Source: Streptomyces mesophilus
GTDB lineage: Bacteria; Actinomycetota; Actinomycetes; Streptomycetales; Streptomycetaceae
Direction: 5' to 3'
Assembly: GCF_011044995.1 (NCBI RefSeq)
Contig: NZ_JAAKZW010000055.1
Location: 1 to 36,006, forward strand
Length of the DNA: 36,006 nt
Part shown: piece after piece, positions 23,405-30,231 of the stretch
Position numbering within the stretch: position 1 is the stretch's first letter
How the letters are laid out: each line of letters opens with the position of its first letter
Notes under the pieces: generated by a model
The model's input: only the letters and a program-made list of their open reading frames with translations
What the model was told of the DNA's origin: nothing
The model's database searches: none
Made by a program: the position numbers and the translations under genes

Positions 23405-24733
23405 TCAACGCGGTATCAGGAGGGCGGCGTCGGCGTCTTCCGCGCAGGTGCGGATCGCCGCCGCGGGCGAGGCGCGGCCGAGCAGCACGGAGACGATGGC
23501 CTCTCCAAGGGCCTGGGAGATACGGGGATACGCCGGGTGCACGGGACGCACCCGGGCCGAGGTCAGCGCCTCGGTGAACACGGGCATGCCCGGTGTGCCG
23601 GTGGCGTGCTGCCGCCAGGCGGTGCTCTCCTCGCTGCCGCTGCTCAGCGGCAGGCTGCCGGCCTCCACGTCCCAACGGCTGTCCTGGGCGGGCCGGGTGA
23701 GCCAGGTGACGAAGGTACGGGCGGCCTCGGCGCGGGCCTCGCCGTTGTCGAAGACCGTCCAGGTGTCCGGGCCCGAGATGGTGACGGGGTCGCCGTCGAA
23801 GGTGGGCAGCGGCACCACGTGGTAGTCGAGTTTCGCCTGGATGATGTCCGGCAGCTGCCAGGGGCCGGTGGGCACCATGGCCATCCGGCCGGACAGGAAC
23901 ACCTTGTACATCTGCTCGCTGCCGGGCTTCGGGTCCACGTACACGCTCTTGCCGCGCACCAGGTCCCGTACGACCTCGAGGGCCCGTACGCCTTCCTCGG
24001 CGAAGCCGATGTGCTTGCCGTCCCCGGCGATCACCTCGCCGCCCGCGCCCCAGATCAGGGGCCACAGGCGCCACACCGTGTCCTCGTCGCCGGTACCGGG
24101 CCAGCCGGTGCCGAAGCGGCCCTGGTCCGCGTCGGTGAGACGGCGCGCGAGGTCCGTGAACTCGGCCCAGGTCCAGCCCGGTTCGGGCAGGTCGAGGCCG
24201 GCCTCGGCGAACAGCTTCTTGTTGCAGACCATGGCCAGGCAGTCGACCATCGCCGGCACCGCCCGGACCCGGCCGTTGATGGTGACCGCTTCGCGGGCCG
24301 AGGGCCAGTAGCTGGTCCAGGGCGTGGGGCCGCCGCGTACGTGCTCGGTGAGATCGACGACCTGCGGGCTGCGGGCGATGCTCGCCAGGTCGGAGCCGAA
24401 GATGAACGCGACGTCGGGGTAGGCGCCCGAGGCGAGCGCCGCGGTGACCTTCTGCAGCATGGCGTCGGCGAGCACGCCGCCGCCCAGGTCGACGTGGATA
24501 CGGGGGTGGGTGCGGTGGAACTCGGCGACCAGGTTCTTGATCACCTTGAGTGCGGTGTCCGTCTGGCCGTGCCAGAGCTGGATGGTGACGCTGCCGTCGG
24601 CGCCGACCCCGTCGGACGCGCCGCCTGCGCAGCCGGAGAGCGTGCCCGCGGTGGCCGCGAGCGCGACCGCCGAGCCGGCGCGCAGGACGCTGCGGCGGGC
24701 CGGTGCGCCGGACCCGCGGGGTACTGCGGTCAT
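23405..24733 (-). CDS. ABC sugar importer, solute-binding lipoprotein with Tat-type signal (locus B)
   Basis: The 442-residue extracellular solute-binding protein (family 1) has an N-terminus with a twin-arginine motif (ARRSVLRAG, Arg13-Arg14), a hydrophobic stretch and the lipobox TLSGCAGG with Cys35, so it is probably a Tat-exported lipoprotein. SVTIQLWHGQTDTALKVIKN starts the mature binding fold, and AMVPTGPWQLPDI is the typical ligand-pocket segment. ATG 24733 has GGAGG 7 bases upstream. It is the first transporter gene of locus B. Only 34 bases separate its start from the hairpin that follows the GH114 gene, leaving little room for a separate promoter. The likely ligand is an oligosaccharide made by GH114. 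Confidence 0.92.
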   Translation of the reverse strand: MTAVPRGSGAPARRSVLRAGSAVALAATAGTLSGCAGGASDGVGADGSVTIQLWHGQTDTALKVIKNLVAEFHRTHPRIHVDLGGGVLADAMLQKVTAALASGAYPDVAFIFGSDLASIARSPQVVDLTEHVRGGPTPWTSYWPSAREAVTINGRVRAVPAMVDCLAMVCNKKLFAEAGLDLPEPGWTWAEFTDLARRLTDADQGRFGTGWPGTGDEDTVWRLWPLIWGAGGEVIAGDGKHIGFAEEGVRALEVVRDLVRGKSVYVDPKPGSEQMYKVFLSGRMAMVPTGPWQLPDIIQAKLDYHVVPLPTFDGDPVTISGPDTWTVFDNGEARAEAARTFVTWLTRPAQDSRWDVEAGSLPLSSGSEESTAWRQHATGTPGMPVFTEALTSARVRPVHPAYPRISQALGEAIVSVLLGRASPAAAIRTCAEDADAALLIPR

Positions 24734-24767
24734 GGCTGCCTCCAGAGGGTTCGCAGTTCGCTGGGGC

Positions 24768-24813
24768 GGGCATGTCCGTGGGCACGCCGGACGGTGTGCC
24801 CACGGACATGCCC
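24768..24813. terminator. Strong hairpin between GH114 and the locus B binding protein
   Basis: GGGCATGTCCGTGGGCAC (24768-24785) pairs perfectly with its complement at 24796-24813: 18 bp with a 10-base loop. It starts 17 bases after the GH114 stop. There is no T-run. It may be a full terminator, or an attenuator that lets part of the GH114 transcript continue into the importer genes. Confidence 0.8.
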
Positions 24814-24830
24814 CTACAGGGGAATGGCGG

Positions 24831-25649
24831 TCAGCAGGTCTGGCGCAGATACCCGCTGCCGCCCGCGGGCGAGACGTCCACGTCGCGGCGGACGATGCTC
24901 AGCTGATCGCCCCACCCGTCGCAGGCCTTGCGCAGCCCGCTCGCGCTGTACTCGACGACGACCACGTGATCGCCGTACTCGGCGGTGAAGTCACCGCACT
25001 CGTTGTACGCGCCGCACTCCTCGACCACCGCGAAGTCGAGGCCCGTCTCCTTGCCCACGCCGGCGAGTTCGGCGGTGTTCTTCTGGGCGATCGCGAGGCC
25101 CTTGCCGTGGGCGCGGTCGGCGAGCAGGGCGATGAAGGACTTCGCCTGGTTCGCCGTGAGGTAGTCCGGGAAGCGCGTGAACGTGTCGTAGTTGTCCGGC
25201 TCGACCGCCTGGAACCCCTTGTCCGCGCAGCCGTCGATCCACGTGCCCACCTTGGCGGCGATGCGCTGCCGCTTGTCGGCGGTGCGCAGGTCCAGGACGG
25301 CTTCGCCCCAGTCGCCGTCGTAGACGACCTCACCGTTCCCGTCCCGCAGGAGCAGGTCGTCGTCCCACTCCCCCTCGGCGCCGGGCTGCGCCTGGAAGGC
25401 GTTCACGTAGCAGATGTTGTACAGGCCGGGCGCCGGGGACGCTTCGTGGTCCCGGCTGACCACCCGCACCCCGGCCGGCGGGGTGTACGCCCCGCCGATC
25501 TGGTAGTCGAAACCGGCGTGCGGCGGCGGCAGGGGCACCGCCGCCGCCCCGGCCGACGCCGTCGACGGGAGAAGGAGACAGACGGCCGCTCCGGCCGCGA
25601 GGGCGGCACCAGCCGCTGTGTACTTGCTCGACACACGATTGAGGCTCAT
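24831..25649 (-). CDS. Secreted GH114 endo-alpha-1,4-polygalactosaminidase-like enzyme
   Basis: The 272-residue exported TIM-barrel protein belongs to the GH114 family, whose characterised members cleave alpha-1,4-linked polygalactosamine. The signal peptide spans about 1-33 (cleavage near ASA|GAA). Typical segments are PPPHAGFDYQIGGAY, the acidic motif AVEPDNYDTF (Glu150, Asp152), AIAQKN and AVVEECGAYNEC (Glu210, Glu211); the acidic residues are the probable catalytic ones. Six cysteines in the mature part suggest disulfides. ATG 25649 is chosen because GTGGAG lies 7 bases upstream and the signal peptide then begins directly. An ATG at 25664 is possible but lacks such a site. The Shine-Dalgarno lies inside a 14-bp palindrome. 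The neighbours (importer, kinase, GH4, DeoR) indicate uptake and catabolism of the products. Confidence 0.86.
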   Translation of the reverse strand: MSLNRVSSKYTAAGAALAAGAAVCLLLPSTASAGAAAVPLPPPHAGFDYQIGGAYTPPAGVRVVSRDHEASPAPGLYNICYVNAFQAQPGAEGEWDDDLLLRDGNGEVVYDGDWGEAVLDLRTADKRQRIAAKVGTWIDGCADKGFQAVEPDNYDTFTRFPDYLTANQAKSFIALLADRAHGKGLAIAQKNTAELAGVGKETGLDFAVVEECGAYNECGDFTAEYGDHVVVVEYSASGLRKACDGWGDQLSIVRRDVDVSPAGGSGYLRQTC

Positions 25650-25656
25650 CGCAGAG

Positions 25657-25670
25657 CTCCACATGTGGAG
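25657..25670. promoter_or_regulatory. Perfect 14-bp palindrome over the GH114 ribosome-binding site
   Basis: CTCCACATGTGGAG is exactly self-complementary and contains the GTGGAG that should serve as Shine-Dalgarno for the start at 25649. It may be an operator for the divergent DeoR protein or an RNA hairpin that limits translation. Which of the two is not decided by the sequence. Confidence 0.5.
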
Positions 25671-25722
25671 GGCACGTCCCCGCCTCGGACCCTCGACGGT
25701 CCTGGCGACTCAGTCCGGGCTC

Positions 25723-25736
25723 GTGGCCATGGCCAC
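25723..25736. promoter_or_regulatory. Second perfect 14-bp palindrome in the DeoR/GH114 control region
   Basis: GTGGCCATGGCCAC is exactly self-complementary and is centred 66 bp from the palindrome at 25657-25670. The two share the form of two 7-base arms without a spacer but not the same sequence. It is a possible operator; chance is not excluded at this GC content. Confidence 0.35.
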
Positions 25737-25826
25737 CTACCGGCTAGGCGTACCTCTGCGCCGAGGTTCGACATCGGCGTGCCAGGGAGTAAATCGAGCG
25801 CGGACTGCCGTGTCAAGGGACGGAAC

Positions 25827-25845
25827 TTGAGCGATCGATCCTCAA
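25827..25845. promoter_or_regulatory. Inverted repeat upstream of the DeoR gene
   Basis: TTGAG (25827-25831) and CTCAA (25841-25845) flank CGATCGATC, which itself contains the palindrome GATCGATC. It lies about 70-90 bases before the DeoR start in the region shared with GH114, and is a plausible regulator site. No experiment or family consensus supports it directly. Confidence 0.35.
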
Positions 25846-25904
25846 CTCGCGCAGTTTCGCGCATCATTCTTGCTCATACGAGGACCTCGGCAGTCGTCCG
25901 GGAC

Positions 25905-25916
25905 TATGCTCACCGG
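25905..25916 (+). promoter_or_regulatory. Probable -10 element giving a leaderless DeoR mRNA
   Basis: TATGCT (25905-25910) fits the TANNNT consensus and ends 6 bases before the GTG at 25917, the distance expected between a -10 box and a leaderless start. No Shine-Dalgarno is present before that GTG. The -35 box is not clear. Confidence 0.45.
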
Positions 25917-26675
25917 GTGCTGAGAAGCGACCGTCACCTGCGGATACTCGAGCTTGTCGCCGCGCACGGCAGCGCGGACGTCGGCCGGCTCGCCCTGCTG
26001 CTCGGCGTCTCGCAGGCCACCGTGCGCCGGGACCTGCAGCAGTTGAGCGAGCAGCGTCTCGTGGAGCGCACCCACGGGGGTGCGGTGCGCGGCGGCCTGA
26101 GCCTCGAACTGCCGTTGCAGCACCGCCTGGACCAGCGATCCCCGCAGAAACTGGCCATCGCCCGTGCGGCCGCCGATCTCGTTCCGCCGGGAGCGGTCGT
26201 CGGTCTCACCGGCGGCAGCACCACCAGCGAGGTGGCCCGCCTCCTGGCCGAGCGCGGGCCCGTCACGATCGTCACCAACGCGGTCAACATCGCCGCCTCG
26301 ATGGTGCTGCACCCCGAGGTCACGCTGATCGTCATCGGCGGCACCGCGCGCAAGGAGAGTTACGAACTGGTCGGCCCCATCGCCGAGAAGACCCTCGCCG
26401 ACCACCACACCGACATCGCCTTCCTCGGCGTGGACGGCATCAGCGCGGCCCACGGCTGCACCACCCACGACCAGCTGGAAGCCGCGACCGACCGCGCCTT
26501 CGCGCACCATGCCGGCAGCACGGTCGTGGTCGCGGACCACACCAAGCTCGGCCGCACGACCTTCGCGAAGATCTGCCCGCTGTCCGCCGTGCACACCCTG
26601 ATCACTGATTCGGGCGCTTCCGAGGGCGAGTTGGCGGCGATCGGGGAGGCGGGAGTGCGGGTCAAGGTGGTGTGA
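25917..26675 (+). CDS. DeoR-family transcriptional regulator of locus B
   Basis: The 252-residue regulator has an N-terminal DeoR HTH (residues 1-57: RSDRHLRILELVAAHGSADV, then LLGVSQATVRRDLQQLSE and the HGGAV tail). A C-terminal DeoRC sensor domain (about 75-235) carries GLTGGSTTSEVARLL, FLGVDGISAAHGCTTHD and VVADHTKLGRTTF, the segments that bind phosphorylated sugars in this family. GTG 25917 places the HTH at the extreme N-terminus, as in relatives. The frame is open much further upstream but that part overlaps the divergent GH114 gene. It is divergent from GH114 and locus B, which encodes a sugar kinase. The logical model is repression relieved by the sugar phosphate made by the PfkB enzyme. 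Confidence 0.9.
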   Translation: MLRSDRHLRILELVAAHGSADVGRLALLLGVSQATVRRDLQQLSEQRLVERTHGGAVRGGLSLELPLQHRLDQRSPQKLAIARAAADLVPPGAVVGLTGGSTTSEVARLLAERGPVTIVTNAVNIAASMVLHPEVTLIVIGGTARKESYELVGPIAEKTLADHHTDIAFLGVDGISAAHGCTTHDQLEAATDRAFAHHAGSTVVVADHTKLGRTTFAKICPLSAVHTLITDSGASEGELAAIGEAGVRVKVV

Positions 26676-26681
26676 GGCAGC

Positions 26682-26710
26682 GGGCGGGGCTCCCACGAAC
26701 TGCCCCGCCC
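26682..26710. terminator. Bidirectional terminator between DeoR and the propeller gene
   Basis: GGGCGGGGC (26682-26690) and GCCCCGCCC (26702-26710) form a perfect 9-bp stem with an 11-base loop in the 45-base gap between two convergent genes. Confidence 0.75.
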
Positions 26711-26720
26711 ACCGCGTCGG

Positions 26721-27710
26721 TCAGCCCCGCGCCAACGCGATCGAACCGGCCAGCCGGTCCCCCGCCTCGTAGATCATGTACGGGACTCCGCCGTCCGTGC
26801 CGAAGCACGGTGCGGCCGCGCGGCCGCTCTCCGGGGCCGCGGACGAGGAGTCGTAGAAGACCCCGAGGTGGTTGCGGCGGGTGAAGTCGTTGCCGACCTC
26901 GGTGATCAGGATGTTGCCGCCGCTGGACTTGTCCGTGTGGTAGACGACGTAGGTGCTGCCGTTCCGCGTCAGGAGATGGGCGCCGGACACGTTGACCGCT
27001 CCGACCGCCGCGTGGTCGATCAGCGGATCGGCGGCGAACTGCCAGTTCCGCCCGTCCGCCGACCAACCCCAGCCGATGTCGCGGTGGTTGGTGGTGTCGT
27101 TGCGCATGAAGACCATGACGTAGCGCGCACCCCGGCTCGGCAGATCGTGCGGGAAGACGCGGGCGTACGAGGCCTCGGTGGTGCCGGACGGCAGCATCGA
27201 CGTGGTGAGGACGGTCTTGTCGTACGTGAAGTGGATGCCGTCCTTGGAGCGGGCCAGGCGCGTGGTGGTGTTCTCGCCGTGGAAGTACAGCCACAGCTCG
27301 CGGTGTTCGGCGTTCCACATCACGTGCGGGGACGAGACATGGCTGACCTTGTAGTGCGGGGACCAGTCGTTCTTCACGATCGGGTTGTTCGCGTACTCGG
27401 TGTACGGGCCCTCGAGGCGGTCGGCGTACGCGAGGCAGATGCCGCCCGGGGCGTCGTGGGGCGCGTAGTAGAGGTAGTAACGGCCCAGCGGCGAGGACAA
27501 CTTGTCGTACACGCCGCGGACGCAGGGGAAGATGATCTCGCCCGTGGGGTTGTACTTGAGTTGCGCGGGCGTCAGGAGGGTGCGGACGTAGCGGTAGTCG
27601 GGGAAGCCCCCGGGTGCGGCGAGCGCCGGGCGGGCGCCGAGGGCGCCGAAGGCGAGGGCGGTCCCTCCGGTGAGGGTGGTCTGCAGGAAACGGCGACGGT
27701 CGAACGACAT
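26721..27710 (-). CDS. Tat-exported beta-propeller protein, GH43/GH32-like, probable glycosidase
   Basis: The 329-residue protein has a clear twin-arginine signal peptide: SFDRRRFLQTTL, a hydrophobic stretch and ALA|APGG near residue 32. The mature part shows repeated blade-like segments ending in aromatic strands (YYLYYAPHDAPGG, VSHVSSPHVMWN, ELWLYFHGENTTTRLARSKD, IGWGWSADGRNWQF, STYVVYHTDKSSG), the pattern of five-bladed propellers in GH43, GH32 and related clans. I cannot assign a catalytic triad or substrate with certainty. ATG 27710 has AAGGAG upstream. A LacI-type regulator lies upstream in the same direction, separated by 24-bp tandem repeats, so the enzyme is probably under LacI control and sugar-responsive. 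Confidence 0.78.
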   Translation of the reverse strand: MSFDRRRFLQTTLTGGTALAFGALGARPALAAPGGFPDYRYVRTLLTPAQLKYNPTGEIIFPCVRGVYDKLSSPLGRYYLYYAPHDAPGGICLAYADRLEGPYTEYANNPIVKNDWSPHYKVSHVSSPHVMWNAEHRELWLYFHGENTTTRLARSKDGIHFTYDKTVLTTSMLPSGTTEASYARVFPHDLPSRGARYVMVFMRNDTTNHRDIGWGWSADGRNWQFAADPLIDHAAVGAVNVSGAHLLTRNGSTYVVYHTDKSSGGNILITEVGNDFTRRNHLGVFYDSSSAAPESGRAAAPCFGTDGGVPYMIYEAGDRLAGSIALARG

Positions 27711-27739
27711 GGGTGCGGCTCCTTCGTGGGTGCGGCTGG

Positions 27740-27798
27740 GCGTGCGGGCGTGCGTGGGGCAGGGTGTGCGGGTGTGCGTGGGGCAGGGCGTGCGGGCG
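27740..27798. repeat. 24-bp tandem repeat, about 2.5 copies
   Basis: Units at 27740-27763 and 27764-27787 (consensus G(C/T)GTGCGGG(C/T)GTGCGTGGGGCAGG) are followed by a partial third copy at 27788-27798. They lie between the LacI gene and the propeller gene, within the likely 5' leader of the latter. Their function is unknown. Confidence 0.8.
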
Positions 27799-27852
27799 CG
27801 CCACAGCGCACGGGCTGCGGAACGCTTCGGGTGAGGTGCTGTTGCTGTTCGG

Positions 27853-28917
27853 TTACGTGGCCGGTGCCCGGCCGGCCGTATGTCCCGGCCTGAACGCGCA
27901 GGGCACCAGCGGCGAGTAGTCGGCCTCGCCGGCGGTCAGCAGGGCCGCGAGCGTGCGTACGGCGGCAGCACCGAGCTCTGCCTTGGGGATGTCGAAGCCG
28001 GTCGGTTCGGGGTGGTGGGCCAGATCGGCGGGCGGTGAGCCGAGCAGGGCGAGTGAGACCTCGGCCGGCGCGGTGAGACCAGCTTCCTCGACGGCCGTCA
28101 GGAGCGCCCGCCAGGCGGCACAGGTGTCGGTCTCCTCGGCCACGAACGCGGTGACGCCCGCGGCGAGTTGAGCCCGCACCCAGGCGCCGGTGATCTCGGC
28201 CGCCGGGTCGGCGGCGCGGACCACGCCGCCGGAAAGGCCGGCCCCCGCGAGCGCGCCCCGAAATCCGCGTTCCCGGTCCGTGGAGGCCAGCGCCTCGTCG
28301 GTCTCGCACACGAGCGCCATGCCGCGGTGGCCGAGGTCCGCGAGCCTTCGTACGACCTCGGCGGTGGCCTCGGCGTAGTCGGCGCCGACCCAGGCGAGAG
28401 TGTCGAGTTCGTCGCGGCGGCCGATGTGCACGGCGGGGTAGCCCTGTTCGACGAGCCGGCGCAGCTCGTCGGCCGGGACGTGCCGCCCGAGGAACAGGCA
28501 CCCGTCGGCCAGCCGCACCCGGTCGAGCGCGTCCGTCCGGCCGGCCTGGGCGGGCGCGGAGCTCGAGCCGGTGAACAGGACGAGGTCATAGCCGCGCGCC
28601 ACGGCCTCCTGCTCGACCCCGACGAGGATCGGGTAGTACGAGTGCGCCACGTCGGTCGGGAACGTGGCGGTGAAGCTGAACACCCCGAGCAGATCGTTGC
28701 GGGCGGCGGCAAGGCGCTGGGCGGCGGGGTCGGGTGCGTACCCCAACTGCCGTGCCGCCTGGAGCACTCGGGCGCGGGTGTCCGGGTGGAGCGCGATGCC
28801 CTGCTTGTTGCCGCTGAGCACCAACGACACCGTGGTCTGCGAAACCCCGGCGAGGCGGGCCACCTCCGCCTGCCGCGGACGCCCCCGCCGAGCCTTCGCC
28901 AACCGGACCTCGGCCAT
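27853..28917 (-). CDS. LacI-family transcriptional regulator
   Basis: The 354-residue repressor has an N-terminal LacI HTH (about 15-62: AEVARLAGVSQTTVSLVLSG) including the hinge-helix region PDPAAQRLAA. A periplasmic-binding-protein-like effector domain (about 72-345) follows, with LLGVFSFTATFP, YYPILVGVEQEAVARGYDLV and HIGRRDELDT. The effector is probably a sugar. ATG 28917 follows a basic N-terminal tail that is fairly long for the family. A perfect 14-bp palindrome 16 bases upstream of the start is very probably its own operator. The downstream gene, in the same direction, encodes the Tat-exported propeller protein and is the likely regulon partner. Confidence 0.9.
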   Translation of the reverse strand: MAEVRLAKARRGRPRQAEVARLAGVSQTTVSLVLSGNKQGIALHPDTRARVLQAARQLGYAPDPAAQRLAAARNDLLGVFSFTATFPTDVAHSYYPILVGVEQEAVARGYDLVLFTGSSSAPAQAGRTDALDRVRLADGCLFLGRHVPADELRRLVEQGYPAVHIGRRDELDTLAWVGADYAEATAEVVRRLADLGHRGMALVCETDEALASTDRERGFRGALAGAGLSGGVVRAADPAAEITGAWVRAQLAAGVTAFVAEETDTCAAWRALLTAVEEAGLTAPAEVSLALLGSPPADLAHHPEPTGFDIPKAELGAAAVRTLAALLTAGEADYSPLVPCAFRPGHTAGRAPAT

Positions 28918-28932
28918 GCTCGACTCCCCTGA

Positions 28933-28946
28933 CTAATGCGCATTAG
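28933..28946. promoter_or_regulatory. LacI-type operator, perfect 14-bp palindrome
   Basis: CTAATGCGCATTAG is exactly self-complementary with a central CG, the classical form of LacI/GalR operators, and lies 16 bases before the LacI start. The flanking sequence CCTGACTAAT (28928-28937) recurs at 29044-29053, which could be a weaker second half-site. Autoregulation is inferred. Confidence 0.7.
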
Positions 28947-29110
28947 CCCCCGACCGCGCTTGGGGCGCCGTCGACCGCTTGCGGATGAGACCGAACCTTG
29001 CCGCCGGGGCGAAAGCACCGTCAAGAGGGCTGTGAAGCTAATGCCTGACTAATAGTGACCAGGCACGATTCCCGCTGGTGGCGGCACGGGCGGGGCCGGC
29101 GTCCGGTCGG

Positions 29111-29150
29111 CCGGCGGGGCCCTGGCGAAGCCGGCGGGGCCCTAGCGAAG
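29111..29150. repeat. 20-bp tandem duplication across the stop of the XRE gene
   Basis: CCGGCGGGGCCCTGGCGAAG (29111-29130) is repeated directly at 29131-29150 with one change (G to A at 29144). That single difference creates the TAG stop of the leftward gene at 29142; the other copy reads CAG there, which would let the frame continue. Confidence 0.85.
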
Positions 29151-29981
29151 CGTCTGCGTCCCGATGACGGACAGGAGTTCCAGCTTCTCGTAACTCTCGC
29201 TGCCGGGCAGGGCGGTGTAGACGAGCAGGAAGTGCGAACGGCCCGGTTCGAGCAGGGTCTGGCAGGTCAGCTCCAGGGCGCCGACCTCCGGGTGGACGAA
29301 GCGCTTCACCTCGTGCGGGCGGATGCCGACCTCGTGTTCCTCCCACACCGCACGGAACTCCTCGCTCTGCGCGAGCAGCAGATCGGCGAGGTGGGCCGCG
29401 CGCGACCCGGGCCCGCGCAGCGTGAGCACCCCGCGCAGGCCGGAGGCGAACATGCGGGAGAGGAAGGCGTGGTCCTCGGGCGCGTACAGGGCACGCGAGG
29501 CGGGGTCGGTGAACCAGCGGTAGCCGATGCTGCGGGCCGGGCCGGTGTAGCCGGTCAGATCACCGGTGAGCGCGACGCCGAGCGGGGTCTGCCGCAGCGT
29601 CTCGCCGAGTTCGGTGACGATCTCCGCGGGGGTGTCGTGCAGCCGGTCGAAGATACGGAGCATGCCCGGGCCGATGTGCTCGCTCGCCGGGCCGGAAGCG
29701 GGCGGGTGGTGTCCGGCAAGACGGAACAGGTGGTCGCGCTCGTCGAGGGAGAGCCGCAGCCCCTGGGCGATGGACGCGATCATCTGCTCGGACGGCTGCG
29801 GGCCGCGTTCCCGCTCGAGCCGTGCGTAGTAGTCGGTGGACATATGGCACAGCGCGGCCACTTCCTCGCGCCGCAGCCCGCTGGTCCTGCGGCGCCTGCC
29901 GCGCGGGAGGCCGACGTCCTCGGGCTGGAGCGCCTCACGGCGGCGGCGCAGGAACGCGGCGAGCCCGGCCCGGTCGATCAC
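29142..29981 (-). CDS. XRE-family regulator with MmyB-like ligand-binding domain
   Basis: The 279-residue regulator has an N-terminal XRE HTH (about 25-85; RTSGLRREEVAALCHMSTDYYARLE). A C-terminal MmyB-type PAS-like domain (about 105-265) includes ETLRQTPLGVALTG, YRWFTDPASRALY and VKRFVHPEVGALELTCQTL. This architecture is abundant in Streptomyces and often sits divergent from an oxidoreductase, as here with the SDR at 30232, which it probably represses. The start GTG 29981 gives ideal spacing to AAGGAGG; TTG 29984 is the alternative. The stop codon lies in one copy of a 20-bp tandem duplication. Confidence 0.9.
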   Translation of the reverse strand: MIDRAGLAAFLRRRREALQPEDVGLPRGRRRRTSGLRREEVAALCHMSTDYYARLERERGPQPSEQMIASIAQGLRLSLDERDHLFRLAGHHPPASGPASEHIGPGMLRIFDRLHDTPAEIVTELGETLRQTPLGVALTGDLTGYTGPARSIGYRWFTDPASRALYAPEDHAFLSRMFASGLRGVLTLRGPGSRAAHLADLLLAQSEEFRAVWEEHEVGIRPHEVKRFVHPEVGALELTCQTLLEPGRSHFLLVYTALPGSESYEKLELLSVIGTQTLR

Positions 29982-30231
29982 CAACGCGGCCTCCTTTGCT
30001 GATGCACTTCTTCTGCTGCTCTTCTGCTGCCGGTGCGCTTCTTCCGCCGGCCCGCGGGTCGTCCCCGCGCAGACCGCCCATGCACCTTTCTACCGGCCGC
30101 GCAGCTCCGTATCCACGCCTTCTCGATCCCCCTTTCCCGGACGGCAGAGCGCCGCACCCGGGGGCAGGATGGCCGGTGAGTGCCTTCGCGGACGGTGACA
30201 TCAGCCGCCCCACGTTCCCAGGAGTGAACCC

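Noticed and set aside
21570..24809. MalG frame open across MalF and the binding-protein gene
   Set aside because: Same GC-frame artefact; normal MalG length and ATGA coupling support the start at 22454.
26662..27804. His/Pro/Arg-rich minus-strand frame with PHALPHAHPH-type repeats
   Set aside because: It arises from the 24-bp tandem repeat and runs out of frame through the propeller gene.
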